A stretch of 64,000 nt of DNA. It comes from Flavobacteriales bacterium. GTDB lineage: Bacteria; Bacteroidota; Bacteroidia; Flavobacteriales; Flavobacteriaceae. Positions 18,119 to 27,019 of the stretch are shown here, one piece after another (position 1 is the first letter of the stretch; every line of letters starts with the position of its first letter). The stretch is taken from the NCBI GenBank assembly GCA_017303755.1, contig JAFLBS010000007.1, positions 176,941-240,940 of the forward strand, written 5' to 3'. The notes beneath the pieces were generated by a model. The model had not been told where the DNA came from, searched no databases, and was given only the letters and a program-made list of their open reading frames with translations. The position numbers and the translations under genes were made by a program.

Positions 18119-18196
18119 TTCAGACTACGTCATAGAGAATTGAGTTTAGACTCCGTCAAAGAAAATTGAATTCAGACTCCGTCAGTGAAAATTTAT
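18119..18196 (+). repeat. Three 26-bp tandem units following REP R2
   Basis: Units 18119-18144, 18145-18170 and 18171-18196 share TTyAGACTmCGTCA followed by an A-rich half. Each carries a small GAC/GTC dyad. A related unit (GCAGACTTCGTCAATGAAGA) follows the distant REP copy R3, tying the two loci together. Confidence 0.75.
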
Positions 18197-18254
18197 TCTG
18201 ATTTTGAAGTAATGTTCAGTAATCAGTAATTATTGAAAATAGACACTTTGTTTA

Positions 18255-19586
18255 TTATTTACTAAACTCATAATATCTCGCGCCCAACAAAACTGGATTT
18301 TCTTTTTCAATACGAGTTAAAACAAATTCATTTTTGGGTTGTAGAACCGATTCTTTGCGTTCTTTTTTATGGAGTGCAATGTACGTTCCAAAGTCGATTT
18401 CGTGGCTTTCACTTAATGTTTCAAACAATTGAACCTTTTCGATTACAGATTGCCAACCGTTTTCTACTTCAGCTTCGAAAACTTTGGATTTGGAACCACT
18501 ACCGTACGCTATGAATCCGAATTTTTTACCTTGTAGATGGGTTTCGTTTTGAAAATGGAAGCATAAAGTAGAAAGCAATCCTAAGAAAATAGAGCCCGTG
18601 TACATGTTTCCGACTTGTCCAGAAGCAATTTCGGAAGGGAAGATTTTTTGATTGACAAATTCTAAATATTCAGCACTTTTAGAAAGCGTTTTGGTGTCGC
18701 GCTCTTCTTCGTTATTTAGTTCATTGGCGTAAATCTCAACAAACGTTCGACGCGCTTGAAAACAATAGGGAAGATGCATCAATATGTTTTCCCAGTTGTT
18801 AAATAACACTCCATTTTGATGGGTGATTTCTTTGTAATGGGAATAGGCTTCAGTGGTTCGATTGATGTAACACTGATTGGAATATTGACCGTCAAAAACG
18901 GGTTGCTCTTTGTAAAAAGCCACTTCATTTTCAAGAATTCCGAACCATTCTGGGTTATCGGTAGTGTTTAGAATTTCGTTTTTTGAAACGTAACGGCGCG
19001 GTTTGAAAAAATCAAAAACACCTTGAGAAGAAACTCCGACTTCATTTGAAAACGACAACACTCTTGGATTCGCCGTAATTAGCATAGCAATAGCGCCTGC
19101 GCCTTGTGTATATTCGCCTGTAGATGCTAAATCGTATTTGGCGTTATCACTGGCGACTACAATGGCTTTTTTGGTTGGATTGAGTCGGATGAAATCGAGT
19201 GTGTTGTGTAATGCATCGACTGCGCCAATACACGCAAAAGTTATGTCGAGTGTATCGCAATAGCGAAAACTTCCTTCGCCGTAGTGTTGTTCTAAAAGAG
19301 CAGAAATGTAAGAAGCGACTGGTTTTGACGAATCAATTCCGCTTTCTGTTCCTACATAAATTCGGGCGATATCGTTTGGATTTAAACTTTCTTGCTGCAT
19401 TAATTTGAATACAGCATTAGCTGCAAAAGTTACTACGTCTTGATGCACATCGGGAAAGGTCATTTTGTGCAAGCCAAGTCCTTTGATGAGTTTATCGGGT
19501 TCGATATTGCGGTTTTCGGCTAGGGTTTTTATGGGAAGATGTAGTTTGGGTACATCAAAAGTAATGCTGTCAATTCCGACTTTCAT
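18255..19586 (-). CDS. Hydroxymethylglutaryl-CoA synthase family protein
   Basis: 443 residues, the length of bacterial HMG-CoA synthases. Key residues are visible: the catalytic Glu region YVGTESGID, the catalytic Cys in DITFACIGAVDAL near residue 115, and a C-terminal GSGSKSKVFEA like the family's GSG motif. It would condense acetyl-CoA with acetoacetyl-CoA for the mevalonate pathway, which Flavobacteriaceae use for isoprenoids. A related role in polyketide beta-branching is possible, but no PKS genes are near. The gene stands alone between repeat-rich gaps. Confidence 0.85.
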   Translation of the reverse strand: MKVGIDSITFDVPKLHLPIKTLAENRNIEPDKLIKGLGLHKMTFPDVHQDVVTFAANAVFKLMQQESLNPNDIARIYVGTESGIDSSKPVASYISALLEQHYGEGSFRYCDTLDITFACIGAVDALHNTLDFIRLNPTKKAIVVASDNAKYDLASTGEYTQGAGAIAMLITANPRVLSFSNEVGVSSQGVFDFFKPRRYVSKNEILNTTDNPEWFGILENEVAFYKEQPVFDGQYSNQCYINRTTEAYSHYKEITHQNGVLFNNWENILMHLPYCFQARRTFVEIYANELNNEEERDTKTLSKSAEYLEFVNQKIFPSEIASGQVGNMYTGSIFLGLLSTLCFHFQNETHLQGKKFGFIAYGSGSKSKVFEAEVENGWQSVIEKVQLFETLSESHEIDFGTYIALHKKERKESVLQPKNEFVLTRIEKENPVLLGARYYEFSK

Positions 19587-19602
19587 GGTGCAGTGTTTTC
19601 AA

Positions 19603-19610
19603 CAAAATTA
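19603..19610 (-). promoter_or_regulatory. -7 element of the HMG-CoA synthase gene
   Basis: The reverse strand reads TAATTTTG, 16 bp before the start codon, implying a very short leader. Confidence 0.45.
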
Positions 19611-19738
19611 AGGATAGAAAATAAGAATTTATGCGAACCAAAAATAAATTTTAAGCAATCGTTTTCGTATTGTGAATGTGATAAAAATTGAGATTATTTT
19701 TTTTGAATTGTTGAATTTATTGGTGTTTTTTTTGTTTT

Positions 19739-19756
19739 CTCCAGCTGAAGCTGGAG
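19739..19756 (+). repeat. REP-like hairpin R3, solo copy
   Basis: CTCCAGC pairs with GCTGGAG around TGAA, the same sequence as R2 over the shared part, 1.6 kb from the RAYT gene. It is followed by one copy of the TTCAGACT-type unit. No GTAG precedes it. Confidence 0.7.
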
Positions 19757-19781
19757 GTAATGCAGACTTCGTCAATGAAGA

Positions 19782-19826
19782 TTAACCCAGACCTGCCTGC
19801 CGGCAGGCAGGTAGTAGTGGAAAGCA
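19782..19826 (+). repeat. Dispersed structured element (copy D), interrupted by a 20-bp palindrome
   Basis: The flanks AACCCAGA and TAGTAGTGGAAAGC together match AGCCCAGATCGCAGTGGAAAGC of the copy at 41190. The two halves are separated exactly by CCTGCCTGCCGGCAGGCAGG (19792-19811), which forms a perfect 22-bp palindrome with its flanking A and T. Confidence 0.65.
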
Positions 19827-19854
19827 AAACGCTGCAACCCGACTAATTTTTACT

Positions 19855-19890
19855 AAAAAAAAGAGCGACTGTTAAGAAGCTCCTTTTTTT
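19855..19890. terminator. Likely terminator upstream of the metallopeptidase stop
   Basis: An A run and GAGC pair with GCTC and a T run around a loop of about 12 nt, with one bulge. It is close to symmetrical, so either strand could use it. Confidence 0.45.
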
Positions 19891-19945
19891 TATATAAAAA
19901 TGTTGGGTTGCGGTGTTTTCTTGAAACGAATAGCTGGATGGGTTT

Positions 19946-20803
19946 CTAATCTAACAAAGCAGAAAAAGTATCACCTTGTTTTAAATCGCCCGATTCATAG
20001 CCTTTTTTGAACCAATAAATACGTTGTTCTGAAGTTCCGTGAGTGAACGTATCAGGTTGAACGTGACCTTGCATTTTGCTTTGAATAGCATCGTCACCTA
20101 CAGCGTGAGCGGCACTTAGCGCTTCTTCAATATCGCCTACTTCTAGATATTGTTGGTTGTAATGCGCCCAAACTCCAGCGTAAAAATCAGCTTGTAATTC
20201 GAGGCAAACCGACAATTTATTGGCTTCGGTTTGGCTTTTATTTTGTTGCAATTGACGTACTTTTCCGGATGTTCCTAAAATGGTTTGAATGTGATGACCT
20301 ACTTCGTGAGCGATTACATAAGCAATGGCAAAATCGCCACCTTTAGCTCCGAAACGCGTTTTTAATTCTTCAAAAAAGCGCAAATCCATGTAAACTTTTT
20401 TATCACCTGGACAGTAAAATGGACCAGATGCAGAGGTAGCCGAACCACAAGCGGTTTCTACAGCATCGGAGAACAATACCATTTTAGGTTGTTCGTATTC
20501 CATTCCGTTTTCTTGAAATATTTGTCCAAAAGTATCTTCAGTATATGCAAAAACGGTTTTAGCAAAGTCGCCAATTTCTTTTTCTTCAGCAGTTAACTCG
20601 CGTTGTTCACCTGTTTGTGTTGCTTGACCTTGGTTCATTTGCTCGAGCATTGGAGTCAGCATTTTGGCATTTTCACCTCCAAAAACATTTAGAAGTAAGA
20701 TTACAATACCGATTAAACCACCACCAACGATTGCTTTTCCGCCGCCTGACATTCCTCTGCGGTCTTCTACGTTGTCACTTTGACGATTGCCTCTCCATCT
20801 CAT
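19946..20803 (-). CDS. Neutral zinc metallopeptidase (YpfJ family)
   Basis: 285 residues. The N-terminus MRWRGNRQSDNVEDRRG leads into a Gly-rich stretch and a single membrane segment (IVGGGLIGIVILLLNVFGG). The catalytic domain follows with HEVGHHIQ (HExxH zinc motif) near residue 170, CSATSASGPFYCPGDKKVYMD upstream in part, and LELQADFYAGVWAH as third-ligand region. The protein is predicted to be membrane-anchored with its peptidase domain outside the cytoplasm. Its substrates are unknown. It stands alone; the hybrid kinase gene on the same strand ends 44 bp downstream of... its own start side, so no operon is implied. Confidence 0.88.
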   Translation of the reverse strand: MRWRGNRQSDNVEDRRGMSGGGKAIVGGGLIGIVILLLNVFGGENAKMLTPMLEQMNQGQATQTGEQRELTAEEKEIGDFAKTVFAYTEDTFGQIFQENGMEYEQPKMVLFSDAVETACGSATSASGPFYCPGDKKVYMDLRFFEELKTRFGAKGGDFAIAYVIAHEVGHHIQTILGTSGKVRQLQQNKSQTEANKLSVCLELQADFYAGVWAHYNQQYLEVGDIEEALSAAHAVGDDAIQSKMQGHVQPDTFTHGTSEQRIYWFKKGYESGDLKQGDTFSALLD

Positions 20804-20846
20804 AGTTTGATATATTTTAGGTTAGTACAAATTAAATTATTTTTTT

Positions 20847-23800
20847 TTAATGATTGAGCCACTTTGTCACTTTTGTTTGTAGAATTTCTTTGATGATGGG
20901 TTTTGAAAGGTAATCATCCATTCCGGCTTCGAGGCATTTTTCTTTTTCGCCTACAATAGTTCCAGCGGTTAAAGCAATAATAGGCACAAATTTTCCTTTG
21001 GCTTTGTTGCGAATGGCTTCTGTGGCTTCATAACCATTCATTATTGGCATTTGAACGTCCATTAAAATTAAATCGGGTTTGATGATGTCAAATTTTTCGA
21101 CCGCTAGTTTACCGTTTTCTGCTTCATAAATAGTAGCGTTAGGAACGATTTGTTTGACTAGTGTTTTTGCTAGAAGCATGTTGATTTTGTTGTCTTCTAT
21201 GATGAAAATTTTATAGTTTTTGATGCCCGAAAGTTTGTTCTCTTTTTTGGTAGCCTCTACTTTTTTGTTTTCGATGATGTGAACTATGGAATCATTAATG
21301 GTTTCGTCGGATGCTTGGATGTTAATTTCAAAGAAAAATTCACTTCCCAGATCAGGTTGACTTTTCAAATTAAGCTTACTATTCATCAAGTTCAACAAAT
21401 TATTAGAAATTGATAAACCTAAACCTGTTCCACCAAATCGGCGTGTAGTAGATGAATCGCCTTGAGAAAATGCTTCGAATATTTTTTGTTGGTGATTTTT
21501 TTCAATACCAATTCCAGAATCAAGTACAGAAAAATGGAAGGTAGCAGAGTTGTCCGTTTTATTATCGGCAGCAATTTTAAGTTCGACGGTACCTTTTTTA
21601 GTGAATTTTACAGCATTGCTTAATAAGTTTACAAGTACTTGTTTTAAACGTAAAGCATCGACCCAAATGTATTTTGGGATGTTATTTTCGATGGTTAATT
21701 TGAGCTCAATTTCTTTCGATTCGGTGTTGTATCCAAACAAATCGATGACTTCTTTGGCAAGCGGAATGAGTTCGTATTTCTTAATTTCCAATTCTAATTT
21801 ACCCGATTCAATTTTGGAAAAATCGAGAATATCGTTTACAATTTCCATCAACGATTTTGCCGATTGATTGATGGTATTCATGTATTTGAGTTGGATTTCT
21901 TCGAGATGAGTATTTCTTAAAAGATCGGTAAATCCGATGATTCCGTTAAGCGGAGTTCTAATTTCGTGACTCATATTGGCTAAGAAATCGGATTTTGCTT
22001 TGCTGGCAGCTTCGGCGTATTCTTTTGCTTTTATGGCATCTTCGGCTTCTTTTTGTTTGGTAATGTCGATGTAAATTCCGCCTACAAATTCAATTTCATT
22101 GTCTTTTTTAATAGCATCGGCAAATTCTTCAATCCAAATATAATTTCCGTTTTTATGTTTTATACGGTAGCGCGAATGAATTTGTTTTCCGCTATTGATG
22201 TTGGCTACTTGCTCTTGAATAATGTCTTTATCTTCAGGATGAATAAGCGAAATGAAGTTGACTTTATTGGAAAAAAAATCTTCTTTTGAATAGCCTGTGA
22301 GTTCTTCGATTTCGTCATTGAGATATACTTTTGTACCGTGTTCGTCGAATTTCGATAAATAAACGGTTCCTGGAATATTATTGGCGATTAACCTGAATTT
22401 TTCTTCACTTTCGTGGATGATGGATTCGTTCAAATTACGCTCAATAGCTGATGAAATATTGTTGGTTAAGGTTTGAAGACTGGTAATTTCCTCATTAGTC
22501 CATTCTCTTTCATAATTAGTATGATCAAAAACAATAAAACCATAGAAGCTTTTTTTGACACGAATGGGTAAAAATAAAATGGATTTTGTATTGAGTTTTT
22601 CTAAGAATTCTTGTGTTGTATTGTCTTTTATATTTTTGACTAGAGTAAAATAGGGTTTGTTGGTTTTTAGTACTTTAATGACTTCAGGAACCGAAGCATG
22701 CTGAACAACAGCAAGAGTTGGGTTTATGGGTGTAATTGAATTTTTCTCATTAGTCCAACGGTGTTTTTGCTCAATGGTTTTATCCTGTTCATTATTAATG
22801 AAAAACGACATTCGTTCCGTTTTTGTTACTCTACCAATGGCATCAATAATGCCTTCAAATATGTCAGTGTTATTTTTACTGATGAGAACTTTATCCGTTA
22901 TTTGAGTAATTACACTGAGAATTTCGGTTTTGTAGGCAAGTTTCTTCTCCGCTTCGAGACGTTTTTGTGTTTCAATTGAAATAGCAATAAAATCGCAAAT
23001 GGTTCGCGAGAAGTTGATGTCTTCTATATCCCAATTTTTTATTTTTGTGGTCGATTCAAAGCATAAAATTCCCATTAGCTCACCATTGGAATAGATAGGA
23101 GAATCCAGCATCGATTGGATGTGATTTTTCGGAAAATATTCTGGCCAAAATTCTTTAGTATCGTTATTTTCAAAAACATTACTGGCTACAATTTGGTTTT
23201 CTTTTTCGATTGCTTCAAAGTAAATAGGAAAATCTTTTTTGTAGAGTACAAATCCTTTTTCGTAGTAGTCTTTGTTGGCCAAATACAGTTCCGCACAAAC
23301 AATTTTATCCTTGTGGTAATTCCAGAAACTGACTCTATTGATATCCACTTTTTCAGCAACTGTTTTTAATAAATAGCATAAAAAGTCATCAAATTTTTCT
23401 TGATTTGAAAAACTTTTAATGGTCAGTTGTTTGATGACATCGTTGTATTTTCTGATTTTCTTTTCGCGTCGTCGGGTTTCAATTTCGATGTTTTTAATTA
23501 AAGTGATATCGCGCGCAATAACTGTAAACCCGATTACTTTTTTCCCAAACTCGTCTTTTTTTATGGATACATTTTGCGATAACCAAATCGTTTCACCTTT
23601 TTTATTTAATATAGGAAAAATAAAGGTTGGAAAATCTTTAATGTCTTTTAAAGATACATTATAGAATTCATGAACTCTTTCTTTATAGTCTTTTCGGACA
23701 AAATAAGTAAAATGTTTTTGATACATTTCTTCTAAAGTGTAGCCCATTATTTTTTCAGCATACGTATTGATGAAAGTGTAATTTCCTTCGGTATCTGTTT

Positions 23801-24884
23801 CATAAATAATATCAGTTGCACTTTCGATTAAATTACGATGTTGATTTTGAATATGAACTTGTTCGGTTACATCTTGACCAATTCCGATAATTAAATCATC
23901 TGAAAATTTTTTATCTTTCCATTGGATGTATTTAAACTGACCATTTTTGCATTTCAATCGTCTGACGTAGAGTCGGTTATCAATGTAATTTTCATGATAT
24001 TGTTCACCTATAAATTCAGCATCTTCGGTTAATTCCCAGAAGCGCATTCCCATTACTTCATTGGGTGTATATCCTAAAAATTCTTTGACTTGATCACTAC
24101 AATAGGAAACTTCTCCTTTTTTATTGGTTGCTATAGTGATTGAATTTCCTTTGTTAACAATTTCATTAGCAAACAGAAATTTATTTTTGGTTTCGAGCAA
24201 AGCAAAGTGTCTTGCCAAGTGTATTCCAGATGAAATCAAAAAAGAATTAAAAAGAATAATCGATAAGTTTTTTGTGAGAAATTCAAAATAGTAAAAAACA
24301 AAGCAAAGCGTCAATGCATACGCCAGGAAAATCATATAATGAGCAAATCTTTTAAAGAGAAAGTAAGAGATGAAAAAAGCAATGATTAGACTCACATAGG
24401 AAACTAATTCAAAAGGTTTAAAAGCGATGTTGAAAAGTATAAAATGAAAATACCCAATAAAAATACTTAGGAAGATATAATTGATATTTTTATTGAACCA
24501 TTTGTTTTTTAACGTTAAAATGTAAATTAGGATGAGTGCAATTCCGACACTAACGTTTATTTTAAGCAAACTTATTGAGCGAACACTATTGATTTCATAA
24601 ATAATTTCCATTACTGGAATTATGATTCCCATTGCAAGAAAGTACATTCTAAATTGTCTTTCTTTGGGTTCGAGTTTTGAATAGTTTGTTTTGATGTTAA
24701 ATTTTGTTTTTGAGAAACGATACATCAGTAATGATACTACTAAAAGTAATACTAAAACAATACTCGTTTTCAAAAGATTGGAACTAATAAAGCTTACGCC
24801 ATAACTATTCAAAAACAACAAGTACTTCACATCCATTTGGAAATGTGAAGTACAATTATTAATTATTTGAATAGAGGCAATCAT
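20847..24884 (-). CDS. Large hybrid sensor histidine kinase (7TM-PAS-PAS-GAF-GAF-PAS-HisKA-HATPase-REC)
   Basis: 1345 residues. Seven or so hydrophobic segments span about 1-215. PAS domains follow at about 235-345 and 350-465, two GAF-like domains at about 490-640 and 660-815, and a third PAS at 825-945. The kinase core has the phospho-acceptor His in ANMSHEIRTPLNG near 980 and an ATPase domain with DSGIGI and GGTGLGLSI. The receiver (about 1225-1340) has DLILMDVQMPIMNG. The output is unknown, since no DNA-binding regulator is adjacent. Its ATG overlaps the stop of the upstream membrane protein by one base (TAATG), so the two are translationally coupled and may work together. Confidence 0.93.
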   Translation of the reverse strand: MIASIQIINNCTSHFQMDVKYLLFLNSYGVSFISSNLLKTSIVLVLLLVVSLLMYRFSKTKFNIKTNYSKLEPKERQFRMYFLAMGIIIPVMEIIYEINSVRSISLLKINVSVGIALILIYILTLKNKWFNKNINYIFLSIFIGYFHFILFNIAFKPFELVSYVSLIIAFFISYFLFKRFAHYMIFLAYALTLCFVFYYFEFLTKNLSIILFNSFLISSGIHLARHFALLETKNKFLFANEIVNKGNSITIATNKKGEVSYCSDQVKEFLGYTPNEVMGMRFWELTEDAEFIGEQYHENYIDNRLYVRRLKCKNGQFKYIQWKDKKFSDDLIIGIGQDVTEQVHIQNQHRNLIESATDIIYETDTEGNYTFINTYAEKIMGYTLEEMYQKHFTYFVRKDYKERVHEFYNVSLKDIKDFPTFIFPILNKKGETIWLSQNVSIKKDEFGKKVIGFTVIARDITLIKNIEIETRRREKKIRKYNDVIKQLTIKSFSNQEKFDDFLCYLLKTVAEKVDINRVSFWNYHKDKIVCAELYLANKDYYEKGFVLYKKDFPIYFEAIEKENQIVASNVFENNDTKEFWPEYFPKNHIQSMLDSPIYSNGELMGILCFESTTKIKNWDIEDINFSRTICDFIAISIETQKRLEAEKKLAYKTEILSVITQITDKVLISKNNTDIFEGIIDAIGRVTKTERMSFFINNEQDKTIEQKHRWTNEKNSITPINPTLAVVQHASVPEVIKVLKTNKPYFTLVKNIKDNTTQEFLEKLNTKSILFLPIRVKKSFYGFIVFDHTNYEREWTNEEITSLQTLTNNISSAIERNLNESIIHESEEKFRLIANNIPGTVYLSKFDEHGTKVYLNDEIEELTGYSKEDFFSNKVNFISLIHPEDKDIIQEQVANINSGKQIHSRYRIKHKNGNYIWIEEFADAIKKDNEIEFVGGIYIDITKQKEAEDAIKAKEYAEAASKAKSDFLANMSHEIRTPLNGIIGFTDLLRNTHLEEIQLKYMNTINQSAKSLMEIVNDILDFSKIESGKLELEIKKYELIPLAKEVIDLFGYNTESKEIELKLTIENNIPKYIWVDALRLKQVLVNLLSNAVKFTKKGTVELKIAADNKTDNSATFHFSVLDSGIGIEKNHQQKIFEAFSQGDSSTTRRFGGTGLGLSISNNLLNLMNSKLNLKSQPDLGSEFFFEINIQASDETINDSIVHIIENKKVEATKKENKLSGIKNYKIFIIEDNKINMLLAKTLVKQIVPNATIYEAENGKLAVEKFDIIKPDLILMDVQMPIMNGYEATEAIRNKAKGKFVPIIALTAGTIVGEKEKCLEAGMDDYLSKPIIKEILQTKVTKWLNH

Positions 24885-25666
24885 TATTCTTCTGTTGTAC
24901 CAATTTCGTCGATAATATTAGTTTCTCTAATTGGTAAAATCTCATTGTAAATACAAAAAATCGTTGAATACATAAGAGGCAATGTGAAGAAAATACCAAT
25001 ACAAAGTCCTATAAATCCTAAGGCTGTTAAAATAATAGCAACTATTAGTAGACCTAAAATAATTAAAAAGTTTTTTGCAACCAATTTGAAACTTAGGCTA
25101 ATAGCATCAATAGCTTTCAAATTTGAAAAAATAATAATTGGAATTGTCAAAGTGGTCAAAAAAGCAATTGTATAGGTGATAATCATGCCAACAAATTCCA
25201 TATTTAAGAATTGAAACAATAAACCAAAACAACCAGAAACAGATGCTATAATAACACCAGATAAGAATAATTCTTTAAAATAAATGGTTTTAAAATAGTG
25301 AAAAAGAGTTCCGATTTCGTATTGTTTATTGCTATTTGCAGCATATGCCATTTGATAAATTCCAGCTGTAAAATTAGCTGACACACCCGAAAAAACAGCC
25401 ATAAATAGTAGATAACCAAGAATTATTGTAATCGAATATTCGGTTATTTTAAAATTAGTCATTGCTTCATTAAAAGCATTAAAGCCAACAAAAATGGCTA
25501 TTAAACCTAATATAATTGCACAGTAAATAATTCCTAAAATAATCATTGAAACTCCAGCAATTCCTACAATTTTTTTATAGATGTTAAATGCTTTTTCAAG
25601 TACAGTTCCAAAATCCAATTCGGTTGAAAAATTGTTGTTTTTTTGTGGTTCTTTGTAATTGTTCAT
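24884..25666 (-). CDS. Hypothetical six-helix membrane protein coupled to the hybrid kinase
   Basis: 260 residues with about six long hydrophobic segments and a short soluble N-terminus (MNNYKEPQKNNNFSTELDFG) leading into a FNIYKKIVGIAG helix. It resembles uncharacterised membrane proteins of the DUF975 / phosphodiesterase-membrane-domain type only in general layout. Its stop codon overlaps the start of the hybrid kinase by one base, so a role as sensory or membrane partner of that kinase is a reasonable inference. I cannot name a function. Confidence 0.7.
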   Translation of the reverse strand: MNNYKEPQKNNNFSTELDFGTVLEKAFNIYKKIVGIAGVSMIILGIIYCAIILGLIAIFVGFNAFNEAMTNFKITEYSITIILGYLLFMAVFSGVSANFTAGIYQMAYAANSNKQYEIGTLFHYFKTIYFKELFLSGVIIASVSGCFGLLFQFLNMEFVGMIITYTIAFLTTLTIPIIIFSNLKAIDAISLSFKLVAKNFLIILGLLIVAIILTALGFIGLCIGIFFTLPLMYSTIFCIYNEILPIRETNIIDEIGTTEE

Positions 25667-25687
25667 TATGTATGAGTTAGTGTTAAT

Positions 25688-27016
25688 TTAAAACCAATTT
25701 AGTAATTTTTTTAATAGGTTAATTTTATTTTTATAAGGCGCGTAGCGAAAAGGCAAATCGAGCCAATTGGCTTTTTTTACGATTGCTTTTTTATGCGAAA
25801 AAGTAGTAAAGCTTAGTTGACCGTGATAGGCTCCAATTCCGCTATTTCCAACACCTCCAAATGGCAATCGTTTATTTGAGAAATGAATTACAGTATCGTT
25901 GATGCATCCACCACCAAATGAATAGGTTTTCATTATTTTTTTTGCCCAAGCCGAATTGTTCGAAAAAACATACAGTGAAAGAGGTTTTTCGTACTGCGAA
26001 ATTATAGATTCGATTTCACTCTCATTTTCATAACTTAAAATAGGTAAAATTGGCCCGAAAATCTCCTCTTTCATAATACCGCTTTCTAACTTTGGTTCAT
26101 CTAAAAGAGTAGGAGCAATGTAGTGGTCATTCTCGTTGGTTTGACCACCGTAAAGAATTTTTTCATTTTTCAATAATTCAACCAAACGCAACCAATTTTT
26201 GTTGTTTATAATCCTAGGGAAATCAGTTGACAACTCTGGGTTTTCTCCATACGCCAATCGAATTTCTTCAATTATTGCTGTAACAATTTTAGTTTTAATT
26301 TTTGAATTTACCAAAAGATAATCGGGAGCAATACACGTTTGCCCAGCATTGAGAAATTTACCCCAAACAATTCGTTTAGCGGTCAATTTCACATTGCAAT
26401 TGGCATCAATAATACACGGATTTTTCCCACCTAATTCCAATGTAACTGGCGTCATAAATTCGGCTGCAGCTTTTGCCACAATTTTTCCAACAGCAACACT
26501 TCCGGTAAAGAAAATATAATCCCAACGTTGATGTAAAAGTTGTTGCGCCAATTCGACTCCGCCTTCTCGAACTTCAACATGGCTGTTATCGAAAACTTCA
26601 CCAACAATTTTTGAAATGATTTTTGATGTATTTGGAGTTAATTCAGATGGTTTCAACACGACTTGATTTCCAGCAGCAACCGCAGCAATCAAAGGACAAA
26701 AGGCGAGTTGGAATGGATAATTCCACGGAGCAATAATTAAAACTTTCCCGTAAGGTTCACTTAAAATGTAATCACTCGATGGAAAGTTCAACAAAGAAGG
26801 AAAAACTCGTTTTGGTCTTGCCCATTTATTGATGTTTTTTAAAGTGTGTTTTAAATCGGAAATAACATAGCTAGTTTCGGTGACGATGGCTTCAAACTCT
26901 GGCTTTTTGAAATCATTATACAAAGCCGAAACAATTTCATTTTCGTACTTTCTAATGCAATTCAGAAGCAGTTTTAATTTTTCTTTCCGATAACTAATAC
27001 TTGTTTTGTACTCCAT
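25688..27016 (-). CDS. NAD(P)-dependent aldehyde dehydrogenase
   Basis: 442 residues, at the short end for the superfamily and typical of the class 3-like group that acts on medium and long-chain aldehydes. Motifs in order: the cofactor strand IIAPWNYPFQLAF, FTGSVAVGK, the catalytic Glu in TLELGGKNP, and the catalytic Cys in NAGQTCIAPDY. EIFGPILPIL is followed by a C-terminal hydrophobic or basic tail, sometimes a membrane anchor in this group. It starts 3 bp after the stop of the DUF5723 gene, so the pair is an operon. Confidence 0.93.
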   Translation of the reverse strand: MEYKTSISYRKEKLKLLLNCIRKYENEIVSALYNDFKKPEFEAIVTETSYVISDLKHTLKNINKWARPKRVFPSLLNFPSSDYILSEPYGKVLIIAPWNYPFQLAFCPLIAAVAAGNQVVLKPSELTPNTSKIISKIVGEVFDNSHVEVREGGVELAQQLLHQRWDYIFFTGSVAVGKIVAKAAAEFMTPVTLELGGKNPCIIDANCNVKLTAKRIVWGKFLNAGQTCIAPDYLLVNSKIKTKIVTAIIEEIRLAYGENPELSTDFPRIINNKNWLRLVELLKNEKILYGGQTNENDHYIAPTLLDEPKLESGIMKEEIFGPILPILSYENESEIESIISQYEKPLSLYVFSNNSAWAKKIMKTYSFGGGCINDTVIHFSNKRLPFGGVGNSGIGAYHGQLSFTTFSHKKAIVKKANWLDLPFRYAPYKNKINLLKKLLNWF

Positions 27017-27019
27017 ATT

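Larger units (their letters stand above)
19587..19945. other. Repeat-rich intergenic region between the HMG-CoA synthase and metallopeptidase genes
   Basis: 359 bp without a supported gene. It holds a -7 element (19603-19610, reverse), REP-like hairpin R3 (19739-19756), one 26-bp-type unit, a copy of the dispersed structured element split by a GC-rich palindrome (19782-19826), and a terminator-like hairpin (19855-19890). Confidence 0.7.

Noticed and set aside
18119-18196. 26-bp repeats after the RAYT gene as a CRISPR array
   Set aside because: The units are directly adjacent without unique spacers, and the internal variation is not that of spacers.
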